From positions 1-64,000 of the forward strand of contig NZ_LZKU01000232.1 in the NCBI RefSeq assembly GCF_001672975.1: DNA of 64,000 nucleotides, written 5' to 3'. The number at the start of each line of letters is the position of its first letter. Position 1 is the first letter of the stretch. Positions 1 to 7,855 of this stretch are shown piece after piece. Source of the stretch: Mycobacterium sp. 1465703.0. GTDB lineage: Bacteria; Actinomycetota; Actinomycetes; Mycobacteriales; Mycobacteriaceae. Both the position numbers and the translations under genes were made by a program. The notes under the pieces were generated by a model. It was not told the DNA's origin. It was given only the letters and a program-made list of their open reading frames with translations, and did not search any database.

Positions 1-257
1 GCACGGTGTTGATCAGCAGGCCCACCATCGACTCAACGCCGGGCACCTCGGCGCCCCGCCCGGAGACCACCGCGCCGTCAGCGAACTGGCCCGCTCGCAG
101 CACACCACGGTCAGCACCGTGCTGCAGGGCGCCTGGGCGTTGCTGCTGACCTCGCTGACCGGTCAGCATGATGTCGTCTTCGGCGCGGTGGTCTCCGGGC
201 GGGGCGCCGAGGTGCCCGGCGTTGAGTCGATGGTGGGCCTGCTGATCAACACCGTGC
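1..257. repeat. 77-bp perfect inverted repeat at the window edge (arms 1-77 and 181-257)
   Basis: Bases 1-77 are the exact reverse complement of 181-257, with a 103-base spacer at 78-180. Identity stops between 77 and 78 (180 and 181 on the other arm). The left end cannot be tested because it meets the window edge. The right arm encodes conserved C-domain residues and so is the native copy. The left arm gives no NRPS-like protein in the same frame. This is the pattern of a fold-back chimera or contig-end artefact, although a real hairpin cannot be excluded. Confidence 0.95.
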
Positions 258-1006
258 CGGTGCGGGCGCAGATCACACCGGCAACCACCACCGCCGAGCT
301 ACTCGACCAACTCCAACACGCCCACACCAAAACCCTTGAGCACCAACACCTGCCGCTGACCGACGTGCACCGCATCACCGGTCATGCCCCGCTGTTCGAC
401 ACGGTCTTGGTCTATGAGAACTACCCCACCGATCCGGCCACGGTCGCGGCCGACCACCAGTGGGCCATAACCGAATTCACCACTCGCGACTACTATCACT
501 ACCCGCTGACGATGCAGGCCGGGCCGGGTCGCGAGTTGCAACTTCTAGTTCAATTCCGCACCGACGTGTTCGACGCGGCCGGCATCGACACCCTCATCGA
601 ATGGTTCAACCAGGTATTGGTGGCGATGACCACCGATCCCACCCAGCCCGTGTCATCCATGGACCTGTCTGACGGCAGCGTGCGGTCATTGATACGGGCG
701 GCGACCACGGCGGTGTCGGCACCGCCTCACCACCACGCCAGCGAGGCGCATGGCGTCGCGGGAACCATAGTCGAGGATCTCCTCACCGAGATCTACGCCC
801 AAGTGCTGGGAATAGACCATGTCGGAATCGACGAGTCGTTTTTCGACCTGGGCGGCGATTCAATTTCGGCGATGCGGGCGATCGCCGCGATCAACGCAGC
901 CTTGGATATCGACCTCTCGGTCTCTAATCTGTTCGATGCCCCGTCGATTCGAGGCCTTTGTCAGCAGGCGGGCAGGCGCGTCGGCAAGGAGAAATCCCCG
1001 CTATAA
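1..1006 (+). CDS. Nonribosomal peptide synthetase, C-terminal part (partial)
   Basis: This is the 3' end of an NRPS gene that runs in from the left edge. Reading in the frame that stops at 1004-1006 (TAA), residues from about base 80 onward match the second half of a condensation (C) domain: a VVFGAVVSGR segment, then GVESMVGLLINTVPVR, a hallmark of C-domain cores. After about 60 linker residues comes a peptidyl carrier (T) domain with LGGDSISAMRA, whose Ser carries phosphopantetheine. The protein ends about 35 residues later with no thioesterase or reductase. No adenylation domain lies between C and T, so the last module is C-T only. Codons 1-77 are an inverted copy of 181-257 and do not look like NRPS, so the true upstream sequence may be missing. 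The product is unknown. Family call is firm; module architecture is seen directly. Confidence 0.85.
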   Translation, partial: HGVDQQAHHRLNAGHLGAPPGDHRAVSELARSQHTTVSTVLQGAWALLLTSLTGQHDVVFGAVVSGRGAEVPGVESMVGLLINTVPVRAQITPATTTAELLDQLQHAHTKTLEHQHLPLTDVHRITGHAPLFDTVLVYENYPTDPATVAADHQWAITEFTTRDYYHYPLTMQAGPGRELQLLVQFRTDVFDAAGIDTLIEWFNQVLVAMTTDPTQPVSSMDLSDGSVRSLIRAATTAVSAPPHHHASEAHGVAGTIVEDLLTEIYAQVLGIDHVGIDESFFDLGGDSISAMRAIAAINAALDIDLSVSNLFDAPSIRGLCQQAGRRVGKEKSPL

Positions 1007-1021
1007 GCCGGCGATCGCCGG

Positions 1022-1696
1022 TTACCACATATGTGGCACCAGGCGATAGCGAACCATCTGCGTATACGCGCCGTATCCATCCAATTCTTTTCGCAGAAGC
1101 TCTTCTTCGTCGCGGATGCGCAGGGCCAGCATGATCACACCGGGTATGAGGAAGACGAGTCCCCAGTAGGAACCGAGCGCAAGGGGGATGCCAACCACAA
1201 TGATCATGTTGCCGCTGTACATGGGGTGCCGCACCAGGCCATACAGACCGGTGGAGCTCAGCGTCTGGCCTTCCTCCACCTGGACTGTTGTCGCGGCGTA
1301 GCTGTTCTGAACGGCCACCAGCATCACCACGGTCAGTCCGACGACTACCAGAACGTCGCCGACCACGCAGATTGCGGTTGGCACGGCCGACCAGCCAAAG
1401 CGATGGTCAAGGCCGCTGAGCGCGACCGTTGCAGCGACCGTCAGGTACCAGCCGACAATAATGACCTTCTGTGCACTTCGGGTCTCCGCTGTGGGTCCGC
1501 CACGCGTCCGCCGTTGAAAGACAACGGGATTCTTGCGCAACAGGTAGATGCCCGGAATCGACGTCGTAAAGAAAGGGACCGCCAGAAAAACCCATGCCTG
1601 CCAGTAATTGAGAGTGCCGGCTGCCGAAAACACCAACAAGCCGAATACGACAGGGTCAAGCAGACCCGATAGCAATCTTTTGAGAATGGACCGCAC
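1022..1696 (-). CDS. ICMT/PEMT-type membrane methyltransferase
   Basis: This is a 224-residue polytopic membrane protein of the isoprenylcysteine carboxyl methyltransferase / phospholipid methyltransferase class. Hydrophobic segments lie near residues 10-55, 75-95, 105-130 and 160-190. The family signature is clear in the last third: GLYGLVRHPMYSGNM (SAM-binding region), then RIRDEEELLRKEL with a YxxYxxxVRYRLVP-like tail. The GTG start at 1696 has an AGGAGG ribosome site a few bases upstream. The gene is convergent with the NRPS end, and only 15 bases separate them. Such enzymes methylate lipid or prenyl-type substrates in the membrane. The substrate here is unknown, and tailoring of the NRPS product is only a positional guess. 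Confidence 0.75.
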   Translation of the reverse strand: MRSILKRLLSGLLDPVVFGLLVFSAAGTLNYWQAWVFLAVPFFTTSIPGIYLLRKNPVVFQRRTRGGPTAETRSAQKVIIVGWYLTVAATVALSGLDHRFGWSAVPTAICVVGDVLVVVGLTVVMLVAVQNSYAATTVQVEEGQTLSSTGLYGLVRHPMYSGNMIIVVGIPLALGSYWGLVFLIPGVIMLALRIRDEEELLRKELDGYGAYTQMVRYRLVPHMW

Positions 1697-2062
1697 CGAG
1701 CCTCCTCACCATACGCGTACCGCACGCTAACAGTTCACACTGCGGTGCTAGAAAGCCGGTACTGCCGGCGCCGCTACTGCGGCATTGTTCGCCACCGGTC
1801 GCCACAGCGACCACACAGTCCCGACGCTTTGATGAGCCGTCTGGCTATCGGTGGGCCCCACCTTTCCTAGCGGCCACGGCGCGCCGGTAAGCGCCGAGTA
1901 TTGAATCTCGTTGATTTTTGCGTCAGTATTGCCGTTTTCGCCCTCGTAAGTTTCCCGGATCTGATAACCATCTTGTTATCGGGTTTACGAGTCATTGTTG
2001 GTTGTTTCGCACTGTACGTCTGCTCTGCTTGACACGTGTTCGCCTCGACTAAGGGGTGCCTG
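1697..2062. other. Intergenic, AT-richer stretch without a convincing gene
   Basis: No reading frame here resembles a known protein or has mycobacterial codon bias. Base composition falls well below the flanking genes from about 1900 onward. The stretch contains an interrupted palindrome (1944-1990) and a TTGACA hexamer near 2030 that could be the -35 of the small gene at 2063. Confidence 0.5.
1944..1990. repeat. Interrupted long palindrome
   Basis: The sequence TCGTAA ... CCC ... GATAAC-catctt-GTTATC-GGG-t-TTACGA forms nested complementary blocks. The inner stem is GATAAC (1963-1968) with GTTATC (1975-1980). The next block is CCC/GGG, and the outer block is TCGTAA (1944-1949) with TTACGA (1985-1990), separated by small bulges. 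It could fold as RNA or act as an operator. Its function is unknown. Confidence 0.5.
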
Positions 2063-2257
2063 ATGGCGGGTCTCAGGAGAATCGTTTTTGTATTAATTTT
2101 GGCATTTGCTGCGATGCTGATGGATGGCTGCGGCGCGGCCTGTGGTGACCCGAGTTGGCTACTGCGGGTAGCGGGCGATTCCATCGGTAACTACACCGCC
2201 CCGCCTGAGGTATCGGCCTCGGGCCAGGTCTGCGTCACTCGGTCATTCGGCGACTGA
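2063..2257 (+). CDS. Small exported or lipoprotein-like hypothetical protein
   Basis: This is a 64-residue ORF starting at ATG 2063, seven bases after a good AAGGGG ribosome site (2051-2056). The N-terminus has Arg residues and then a strongly hydrophobic run (IVFVLILAFAAML) ending in MDGCGAACG. That resembles a signal peptide with an imperfect lipobox; the -3 residue is Met, not Leu/Val/Ile. The rest is short and contains three further Cys. The gene lies alone in AT-rich sequence between the methyltransferase and the tRNA. No family is recognised. It could be a real small secreted peptide or a chance ORF. Confidence 0.4.
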   Translation: MAGLRRIVFVLILAFAAMLMDGCGAACGDPSWLLRVAGDSIGNYTAPPEVSASGQVCVTRSFGD

Positions 2258-2553
2258 ATCGCCTGGGCCCCTGTCGATTGGCGCCCACGGCGAGATTTCG
2301 TGCTGGTCCTCTGCGGTTCGATGGAGCTTCGGCACCGCGATGGCAGACGTTGCTGGTAGTAGTTCTGTGTTGTGCGCCGCGGCTGCGAGGAAACAGCGAT
2401 GAATTCATCGCGTATCCGCTGTGCTCATCTGAAATGAGACAATCGGTCGCAATTGTGCGGATTTAAAGCAGCGAATTCATGCCATTGGCCGGTATTCGCC
2501 GGCTCGGCAGTCGGTGCATCAACGAAGTGTATCCGCTGGACTTGCCAGTGTTC
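2258..2553. other. Intergenic between the small ORF and the tRNA
   Basis: No convincing gene is seen. The stretch contains the 16-bp palindrome at 2396-2411 and a partly similar GCGAATTCATGCC sequence about 70 bases later. Confidence 0.5.
2396..2411. repeat. 16-bp perfect palindrome
   Basis: GCGATGAATTCATCGC is a perfect palindrome centred on GAATTC. It lies in non-coding sequence about 150 bases downstream of the tRNA 3' end (the tRNA is on the minus strand). It could be a protein-binding site. No gene start lies immediately beside it. Confidence 0.6.
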
Positions 2554-2630
2554 TGGTGCCCTCGGTGAGATTCGAACTCACACTGTACGGGTTTTGAATC
2601 CGTTTCCTCTGCCAGTTGGGATACGAGGGC
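2554..2630 (-). tRNA. tRNA-Leu (anticodon CAA), CCA encoded, short variable arm
   Basis: Read on the minus strand this folds as a 77-nt tRNA. It has a perfect 7-bp acceptor stem (GCCCTCG/CGAGGGC), discriminator A and encoded CCA. The D arm is TCC/GGA with a GG-containing loop. The T arm is GTGAG-TTCGAAT-CTCAC. The anticodon arm is ACGGA-TTCAAAA-CCCGT with one A-C mismatch next to the loop. The loop TTCAAAA gives anticodon CAA, which reads UUG leucine codons. The variable region is only about five bases (ACAGT), unlike the long class II arm usual for tRNA-Leu. M. tuberculosis, as I recall, also has a tRNA-Leu gene just upstream of the Rv1626 homologue. Confidence 0.85.
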
Positions 2631-2635
2631 GTGCG

Positions 2636-2654
2636 GCCTCTTACCTTAAGAGGC
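2636..2654. repeat. Hairpin between tRNA-Leu and pdtaR
   Basis: GCCTCTT (2636-2642) pairs with AAGAGGC (2648-2654) around a five-base loop. No T-run follows, so it is not a classical terminator. It sits just upstream of the tRNA 5' end and about 90 bases upstream of pdtaR. Confidence 0.5.
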
Positions 2655-2744
2655 AGGCCTCCCACCATAGAGGATCAGGAGTGCTCAGCTGTCTCACCGC
2701 CCCCGAGGTCGCTGGTCTGAGGCGTGCACGACACAATATGCGTC

Positions 2745-3362
2745 ATGACAGGCCCCACGACCGACACCGACGCCGCTGTGCCGCGCCGGGTCCTGATCGC
2801 TGAAGACGAAGCGCTCATCCGAATGGATCTCGCCGAGATGCTCCGAGAGGAGGGTTACCAGATCGTCGGCGAGGCCGGCGACGGACAGGAAGCCGTCGAG
2901 TTGGCCGAGCGCCATCAGCCGGATCTGGTGATCATGGATGTGAAGATGCCGCGCCGCGACGGCATCGATGCAGCCTCGGAGATCGCCAGCAAACGCATCG
3001 CCCCGATCGTGGTGTTGACCGCGTTCAGCCAGCGCGACCTGGTGGAACGGGCGCGGGACGCCGGCGCGATGGCCTATCTGGTGAAGCCGTTCACCATCAG
3101 CGACCTCATCCCGGCTATCGAACTGGCCGTCAGTCGTTTCAGTGAGATCGCCGAGCTGGAACGCGAGGTGGCCTCGCTGTCCGACCGGCTGGAGACGCGC
3201 AAGCTCGTGGAGCGCGCGAAAGGGCTGCTGCAAAGTGAACAGGGCATGACCGAGCCGGAGGCCTTCAAGTGGATTCAGCGGGCCGCCATGGACCGCAGGA
3301 CCACGATGAAGCGGGTCGCCGAAGTCGTCCTGGAAACCCTGGACCCGTCCAAAGACACCTAG
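2745..3362 (+). CDS. pdtaR: PdtaR, response regulator with RNA-binding ANTAR domain
   Basis: This cytoplasmic 205-residue two-component regulator is the Rv1626 homologue. Residues 15-130 form a receiver domain: VLIAEDEALIRMDL carries the acidic pocket, VIMDVKMP carries the phospho-acceptor Asp, and the LTAF and YLVKPF motifs follow. Residues about 140-195 are an ANTAR domain (LETRKLVERAKGLL ... DAFKWIQRAAMDRR-type helices). In M. tuberculosis it is phosphorylated by the kinase PdtaS and acts on mRNAs rather than DNA. The ATG at 2745 (MTGPTTD) fits the M. tuberculosis start better than the GTG 21 bases upstream. The partner kinase gene is not in this window. Confidence 0.95.
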   Translation: MTGPTTDTDAAVPRRVLIAEDEALIRMDLAEMLREEGYQIVGEAGDGQEAVELAERHQPDLVIMDVKMPRRDGIDAASEIASKRIAPIVVLTAFSQRDLVERARDAGAMAYLVKPFTISDLIPAIELAVSRFSEIAELEREVASLSDRLETRKLVERAKGLLQSEQGMTEPEAFKWIQRAAMDRRTTMKRVAEVVLETLDPSKDT

Positions 3363-3388
3363 CTCCAGGTCGAGGGTTGGCTGACGCC

Positions 3389-4591
3389 TTAACGGGCCAC
3401 GATCACCGATGAGCCGTGGCCGAACAGGCCTTGATTGGCGGTGACACCGACAGTGGCGTTCTCCACCTGCCGGCCGGTGGCCTGACCGCGCAGCTGCCAG
3501 GTCAGCTCGCAAACCTGAGCGATCGCCTGGGCGGGAATAGCCTCACCGAAGCACGCCAGGCCACCCGACGGGTTGACCGGAACCCGGCCGCCGATGGTGG
3601 TGGCGCCGCTGCGCAGCAGCTGCTCGGCTTCGCCTTTGGGGCACAGGCCCAGGTGCTCGTACCAGTCGAGCTCCAGCGCGGTGGACAGGTCGTAGACCTC
3701 GGCCAGGCTCACATCCTCGGGTCCGATGCCGGCCTCGGCGTAGGCGGCATCGAGAATCTGATCTTTGAACACCCGTTCCGGGGCAGCCACGGCAGCGGTG
3801 GAATCCGTTGCGATGTCCGGTAATTCGGGCAGATGCTGCGGGTAGCGCGGAGTGACGGTGCTGACCGCGCGCACCGACGGAACGCCGTCGAGCGAGCCCA
3901 GGTGCTTGCGCGCGAAATCGGCACTGGCCACGATCAGCGCCGCCGCGCCGTCCGAGGTGGCGCAGATGTCGAGCTGCCGCAACGGATCTGCCACCACCGG
4001 ACTGGCGAACACATCGTCGGCTGATGCTTCCTTACGGTAGCGGGCATTCGGGTTTTGCAGGCCGTGCCGCGAATTCTTCACCTTCACTTGGGCGAAGTCT
4101 TCCGACGTCGCTCCGTAGAGGTCCATCCGGCGGCGCGCGAGCAATGCGAAGTACACCGGGTTCATCGCGCCGATGAGATGGAAGCGCTGCCAGTCGGGGT
4201 CGTTCTTACGCTCTCCGCCGACCGGGGCGAAGGCACCCTTAGGCGTGGTATCGGCGCCGATCACCAGGGCGACATCGCAGAAGCCGGCAAGGATTTGGGC
4301 CCTGGCGCTCTGCAACGCCTGGGAGCCACTGGCGCACGCGGCATAGCTGGAGCTGACCGGCACGCCATTCCAGCCGAGTTTCTGCGCGAAGGTCGACCCG
4401 GCGATGAAGCCCGGGTAGCCGTTGCGGATGGTGTCGGCGCCGGCGACCAGCTGGATCTGTTGCCAGTCCAGGCCGGCTTCGGCCAGTGCGGCGCGCGCGG
4501 CGACCACACCGTATTCGGTGAAGTCGCGACCCCACTTGCCCCAGGGGTGCATCCCGGCGCCGAGAATGTACAGCGGTTCCGGAGCGCTCAT
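3389..4591 (-). CDS. Thiolase-like acyl-CoA acetyltransferase / lipid-transfer protein (Rv1627c homologue)
   Basis: This is a 400-residue protein of the thiolase superfamily, SCP-x/Ltp1-type branch. Visible landmarks are ILGAGMHPWGKWG at the N-terminus, SSSYAACASGSQAL around the nucleophile Cys, EVYDLSTALEL, and the C-terminal NPSGGLACFGEAIPA and GHGSSVIV segments. Enzymes of this type act as thiolases or aldolases on acyl- or steroid-CoA substrates. Many need a DUF35 partner, and the gene directly upstream is exactly that. The ATG start at 4591 overlaps the partner's stop as ATGA, so the two are translationally coupled. The specific substrate is unknown; steroid side-chain breakdown is a family-based possibility. 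Confidence 0.85.
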   Translation of the reverse strand: MSAPEPLYILGAGMHPWGKWGRDFTEYGVVAARAALAEAGLDWQQIQLVAGADTIRNGYPGFIAGSTFAQKLGWNGVPVSSSYAACASGSQALQSARAQILAGFCDVALVIGADTTPKGAFAPVGGERKNDPDWQRFHLIGAMNPVYFALLARRRMDLYGATSEDFAQVKVKNSRHGLQNPNARYRKEASADDVFASPVVADPLRQLDICATSDGAAALIVASADFARKHLGSLDGVPSVRAVSTVTPRYPQHLPELPDIATDSTAAVAAPERVFKDQILDAAYAEAGIGPEDVSLAEVYDLSTALELDWYEHLGLCPKGEAEQLLRSGATTIGGRVPVNPSGGLACFGEAIPAQAIAQVCELTWQLRGQATGRQVENATVGVTANQGLFGHGSSVIVAR

Positions 4592-5031
4592 GACGCCACC
4601 TTCCAGGCGTGCACCAGGCGCTGCACGCCGTCGTCGTCGGTGAACAGCGGCATCGTGGTCAGCTCCATCGCCATGCCGACCTTCAGATCCGCCGCCAGCG
4701 TGCCCTCGACCACCTTGCCCAGCACGATCAGGCCTTCGTCGGCCAACTCCACGGCGGCGATGGCGAACGGCTCGAACGGATCGGGCGCCGGATACGGCGG
4801 CGGTGGCGGATACCGGTTTTCGGTGTAGCTCCACAGCGTTCCCCGCGTCGACAACGCGACGGACTCTAGGGCGTCGCTGGCGCAGGCCGGGTTGGGGCAG
4901 TTGTTCTCCCGCGGCGGGAAGACATAGGTGCCGCACTCGGGGCATTTACTGCCGATCAGATGGGAATTTCCGGCGTCGTCGGTGGCGAACCATCCATCGA
5001 TCGCGGGTTGTTGACTGGTGACCTCTGGCAC
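4588..5031 (-). CDS. DUF35 OB-fold protein with zinc ribbon (Rv1628c homologue)
   Basis: This is a 147-residue acyl-CoA-binding partner of thiolase-like enzymes. The N-terminal half has a zinc ribbon with CPECGTY and CPNPAC pairs at about residues 34-54. The second half is an OB fold running from RGTLWSYTENRYPPPPPY to the end, with EPFAIAAVEL and IVLGKVV strands. Its stop overlaps the ATG of the thiolase (ATGA), which supports a two-subunit enzyme. It is divergent from polA, and the two starts are about 105 bases apart. Confidence 0.88.
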   Translation of the reverse strand: MPEVTSQQPAIDGWFATDDAGNSHLIGSKCPECGTYVFPPRENNCPNPACASDALESVALSTRGTLWSYTENRYPPPPPYPAPDPFEPFAIAAVELADEGLIVLGKVVEGTLAADLKVGMAMELTTMPLFTDDDGVQRLVHAWKVAS

Positions 5032-5125
5032 TCGGCCAGACTACCCAGCCCCGACCCAAAACTGAAACGTGTTGCAGTTCTGCCGCCGGCACGGTTGGGG
5101 CGCGTAGCTCGTCACACCGGATGCC

Positions 5126-5131
5126 TAGAGT
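5126..5131 (+). promoter_or_regulatory. polA -10 element, leaderless arrangement
   Basis: TAGAGT fits the mycobacterial TANNNT -10 consensus and lies exactly six bases before the GTG at 5138. Transcription would therefore start at or next to the start codon. This supports GTG 5138 over the ATG at 5147. Confidence 0.6.
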
Positions 5132-5137
5132 GAGACC

Positions 5138-7855
5138 GTGCCCGCGATGAAAACCGCTACCAAGGCCGGCGAGGATCAAACCACCCCGACGCTCATGCTG
5201 CTGGACGGCAATTCACTGGCGTTTCGGGCGTTCTATGCGCTGCCCGCCGAGAACTTCAAAACCCGCGGCGGGCTGACCACCAACGCGGTCTACGGCTTCA
5301 CCGCCATGCTGATCAACTTGCTGCGCGACGAGGCGCCGACCCACATCGCCGCGGCATTCGACGTGTCGCGGCAGACCTTCCGCTCCGAGCGCTACCCGGA
5401 GTACAAGGCCAATCGGTCGGCGACGCCCGACGAGTTCCACGGCCAGATCGACATCACCAAGGAAGTCCTGGCGGCATTGGGCATCACGGTGCTCGCCGAG
5501 CCGGGGTTCGAGGCCGACGACCTGATCGCGACCCTGGCCACCCAGGCCGAGAACGAGGGTTACCGGGTGCTGGTGGTCACCGGCGACCGCGACTCATTGC
5601 AGTTGGTCAGCGAGAACGTGACGGTGCTGTACCCGCGCAAGGGGGTCAGCGAGTTGACCCGCTTCACCCCGGATGCCGTCGTCGAGAAATACGGGCTGAC
5701 CCCCAAGCAATACCCCGACTTCGCCGCCCTGCGCGGCGACCCCAGCGACAACCTGCCCGGCATCCCCGGCGTGGGGGAGAAGACCGCCTCCAAGTGGATC
5801 GGTGAATACGGATCGCTGCAGGCGCTGGTCGACAACGTCGACTCGGTGCGCGGCAAGGTGGGCGACGCGCTGCGTGAACATCTGGCCAGCGTCATCCGCA
5901 ACCGCGAGCTCACCGATCTGATCAAAGACGTTCCGCTGGCCCAGACTCCGGACACCCTGCGCCTGCAGCCGTGGGACCGCGACCAGATTCACCGGCTCTT
6001 CGACGATCTGGAGTTCCGGGTGCTGCGGGACCGGTTGTTCGAAACACTGGCCGCCGTGGAGCCCGAGGTCGACGAGGGCTTCGACGTGCGCGGCCGCGCG
6101 CTGGAACCCGGCGAATTGGCGGTGTGGCTGGCCGAGCACAGCTCGGGCAAGCGGTTCGGCCTGGCCGTCGTCGGAACCCACCTGGCCTACGACGCCGACG
6201 CCACCGCGCTGGCCATCGTCTCCGCCGACGGCGAGGGCCGCTACATCGACACCGCGACGCTCGATCCCGAAGACGAAGCGGCGCTGGCGTCTTGGCTGGC
6301 CGACCCCGGCCCGCCCAAGGCGCTGCACGAAGCCAAGCTGGCGATGCACGACCTCGCCGGACGTGGCTGGACGCTGGCCGGCGTCACCTCCGATACCGCG
6401 CTGGCGGCCTACCTGGTGCGCCCGGGGCAGCGCAGCTTCTCACTCGACGATCTTTCGCTGCGCTACCTGCGCCGCGAGCTGCGCGCGGAAAACCCTGAAC
6501 AGCAACAGCTTTCGCTACTCGACGACACCGAGGGCACCGACGATCAGGCGGTGCAGACGCTGATCCTGCGTGCGGTGGCGGTGCTGGATCTGGCCGACGC
6601 ACTCGACGAGGAGTTGGCCCGTATCAACTCCACCTCGTTGTTGAGCGGCTTGGAGCTGCCGGTGCAGGCGGTGCTGGCCGGAATGGAAAACGCCGGTATC
6701 GCAGTCGATTTGGACTTGCTCAGCGAGTTGCAGAGCGATTTCGCCCACCAGATCCGTGACGCGGCCGAAGCGGCCTACGCGGTGATCGGCAAACAGATCA
6801 ATCTGGGCTCGCCAAAACAGTTGCAGGCGGTGCTCTTCGACGAATTGGAGATGCCGAAGACCAAGCGCACCAAGACCGGGTACACCACGGATGCGGATGC
6901 TCTGCAGTCGCTCTTCGACAAGACCGGCCACCCGTTCCTGCAGCATCTGCTGGCCCACCGCGACGCCACCCGGCTCAAAGTCACCGTCGACGGGTTGCTG
7001 AACTCGGTGGCCTCCGACGGGCGCATCCACACCACGTTCAACCAAACCATCGCGGCGACAGGCAGATTGTCATCGACCGAGCCGAATCTGCAGAACATTC
7101 CGATCCGCACCGAGGCGGGCCGTCGGATCCGCGACGGGTTCGTCGTCGGCGACGGTTACAGCGAGCTGATGACGGCCGACTACAGCCAGATCGAGATGCG
7201 GATCATGGCCCACCTGTCCAAGGACGAAGGCCTGATCGAGGCGTTCAACACCGGGGAAGACCTGCACTCGTTCGTCGCCTCACGGGCATTCGGCGTGCCG
7301 ATCGAGGAGGTCACCGCCGAGCTGCGCCGCCGGGTCAAGGCGATGTCCTACGGACTGGCCTACGGATTGAGCGCCTACGGACTGTCCGCGCAGCTCAAGA
7401 TTTCCACCGAAGAAGCCAAAGACCAGATGGAGCAATACTTCGCCCGGTTCGGCGGGGTACGCGACTACCTGATGGACGTAGTGGAACAAGCCCGCAAGGA
7501 CGGCTACACGTCGACGGTTTTCGGCCGCCGGCGCTATCTTCCCGAACTCGACAGCAGCAACCGTCAGGTCCGCGAGGCCGCCGAGCGGGCGGCGCTCAAC
7601 GCACCCATTCAGGGCAGCGCGGCCGACATCATCAAGGTGGCGATGCTCGAAGTCGACAAGGCGATCAAAGATGCCGGCCTTTCCTCTCGCATGCTGCTGC
7701 AGGTGCATGACGAGTTGCTGTTCGAGGTCGCGCCCGGCGAGCGAGACCGGCTGGAAGCGCTGGTACGCGACAAAATGGGCGGCGCCTACCCGCTCGACGT
7801 CCCGCTGGAGGTGTCGGTGGGTTACGGCCGCTCATGGGACGCCGCCGCGCACTAG
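5138..7855 (+). CDS. polA: DNA polymerase I
   Basis: This is a 905-residue repair and Okazaki-fragment polymerase. Residues about 12-310 are the 5'-nuclease domain (LMLLDGNSLAFRAF, GFEADDLIATLA, VVTGDRD and the helix-hairpin-helix LPGIPGVGEKTA). Residues about 330-500 correspond to the 3'-5' exonuclease fold, but the catalytic acidic set is not apparent, as is usual in mycobacteria. The C-terminal polymerase domain has TGRLSSTEPNLQNIP, the DYSQIEMRIMAH motif A, RRxxKAMSYGLAYG (O-helix) and the VHDE motif C. Length matches the M. tuberculosis enzyme. The GTG start is supported by the -10 spacing. Confidence 0.97.
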   Translation: MPAMKTATKAGEDQTTPTLMLLDGNSLAFRAFYALPAENFKTRGGLTTNAVYGFTAMLINLLRDEAPTHIAAAFDVSRQTFRSERYPEYKANRSATPDEFHGQIDITKEVLAALGITVLAEPGFEADDLIATLATQAENEGYRVLVVTGDRDSLQLVSENVTVLYPRKGVSELTRFTPDAVVEKYGLTPKQYPDFAALRGDPSDNLPGIPGVGEKTASKWIGEYGSLQALVDNVDSVRGKVGDALREHLASVIRNRELTDLIKDVPLAQTPDTLRLQPWDRDQIHRLFDDLEFRVLRDRLFETLAAVEPEVDEGFDVRGRALEPGELAVWLAEHSSGKRFGLAVVGTHLAYDADATALAIVSADGEGRYIDTATLDPEDEAALASWLADPGPPKALHEAKLAMHDLAGRGWTLAGVTSDTALAAYLVRPGQRSFSLDDLSLRYLRRELRAENPEQQQLSLLDDTEGTDDQAVQTLILRAVAVLDLADALDEELARINSTSLLSGLELPVQAVLAGMENAGIAVDLDLLSELQSDFAHQIRDAAEAAYAVIGKQINLGSPKQLQAVLFDELEMPKTKRTKTGYTTDADALQSLFDKTGHPFLQHLLAHRDATRLKVTVDGLLNSVASDGRIHTTFNQTIAATGRLSSTEPNLQNIPIRTEAGRRIRDGFVVGDGYSELMTADYSQIEMRIMAHLSKDEGLIEAFNTGEDLHSFVASRAFGVPIEEVTAELRRRVKAMSYGLAYGLSAYGLSAQLKISTEEAKDQMEQYFARFGGVRDYLMDVVEQARKDGYTSTVFGRRRYLPELDSSNRQVREAAERAALNAPIQGSAADIIKVAMLEVDKAIKDAGLSSRMLLQVHDELLFEVAPGERDRLEALVRDKMGGAYPLDVPLEVSVGYGRSWDAAAH

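Noticed and set aside
1867-2184. Minus-strand 105-codon ORF in the AT-rich island
   Set aside because: No ribosome site or similarity. It overlaps the better-supported small gene on the other strand.
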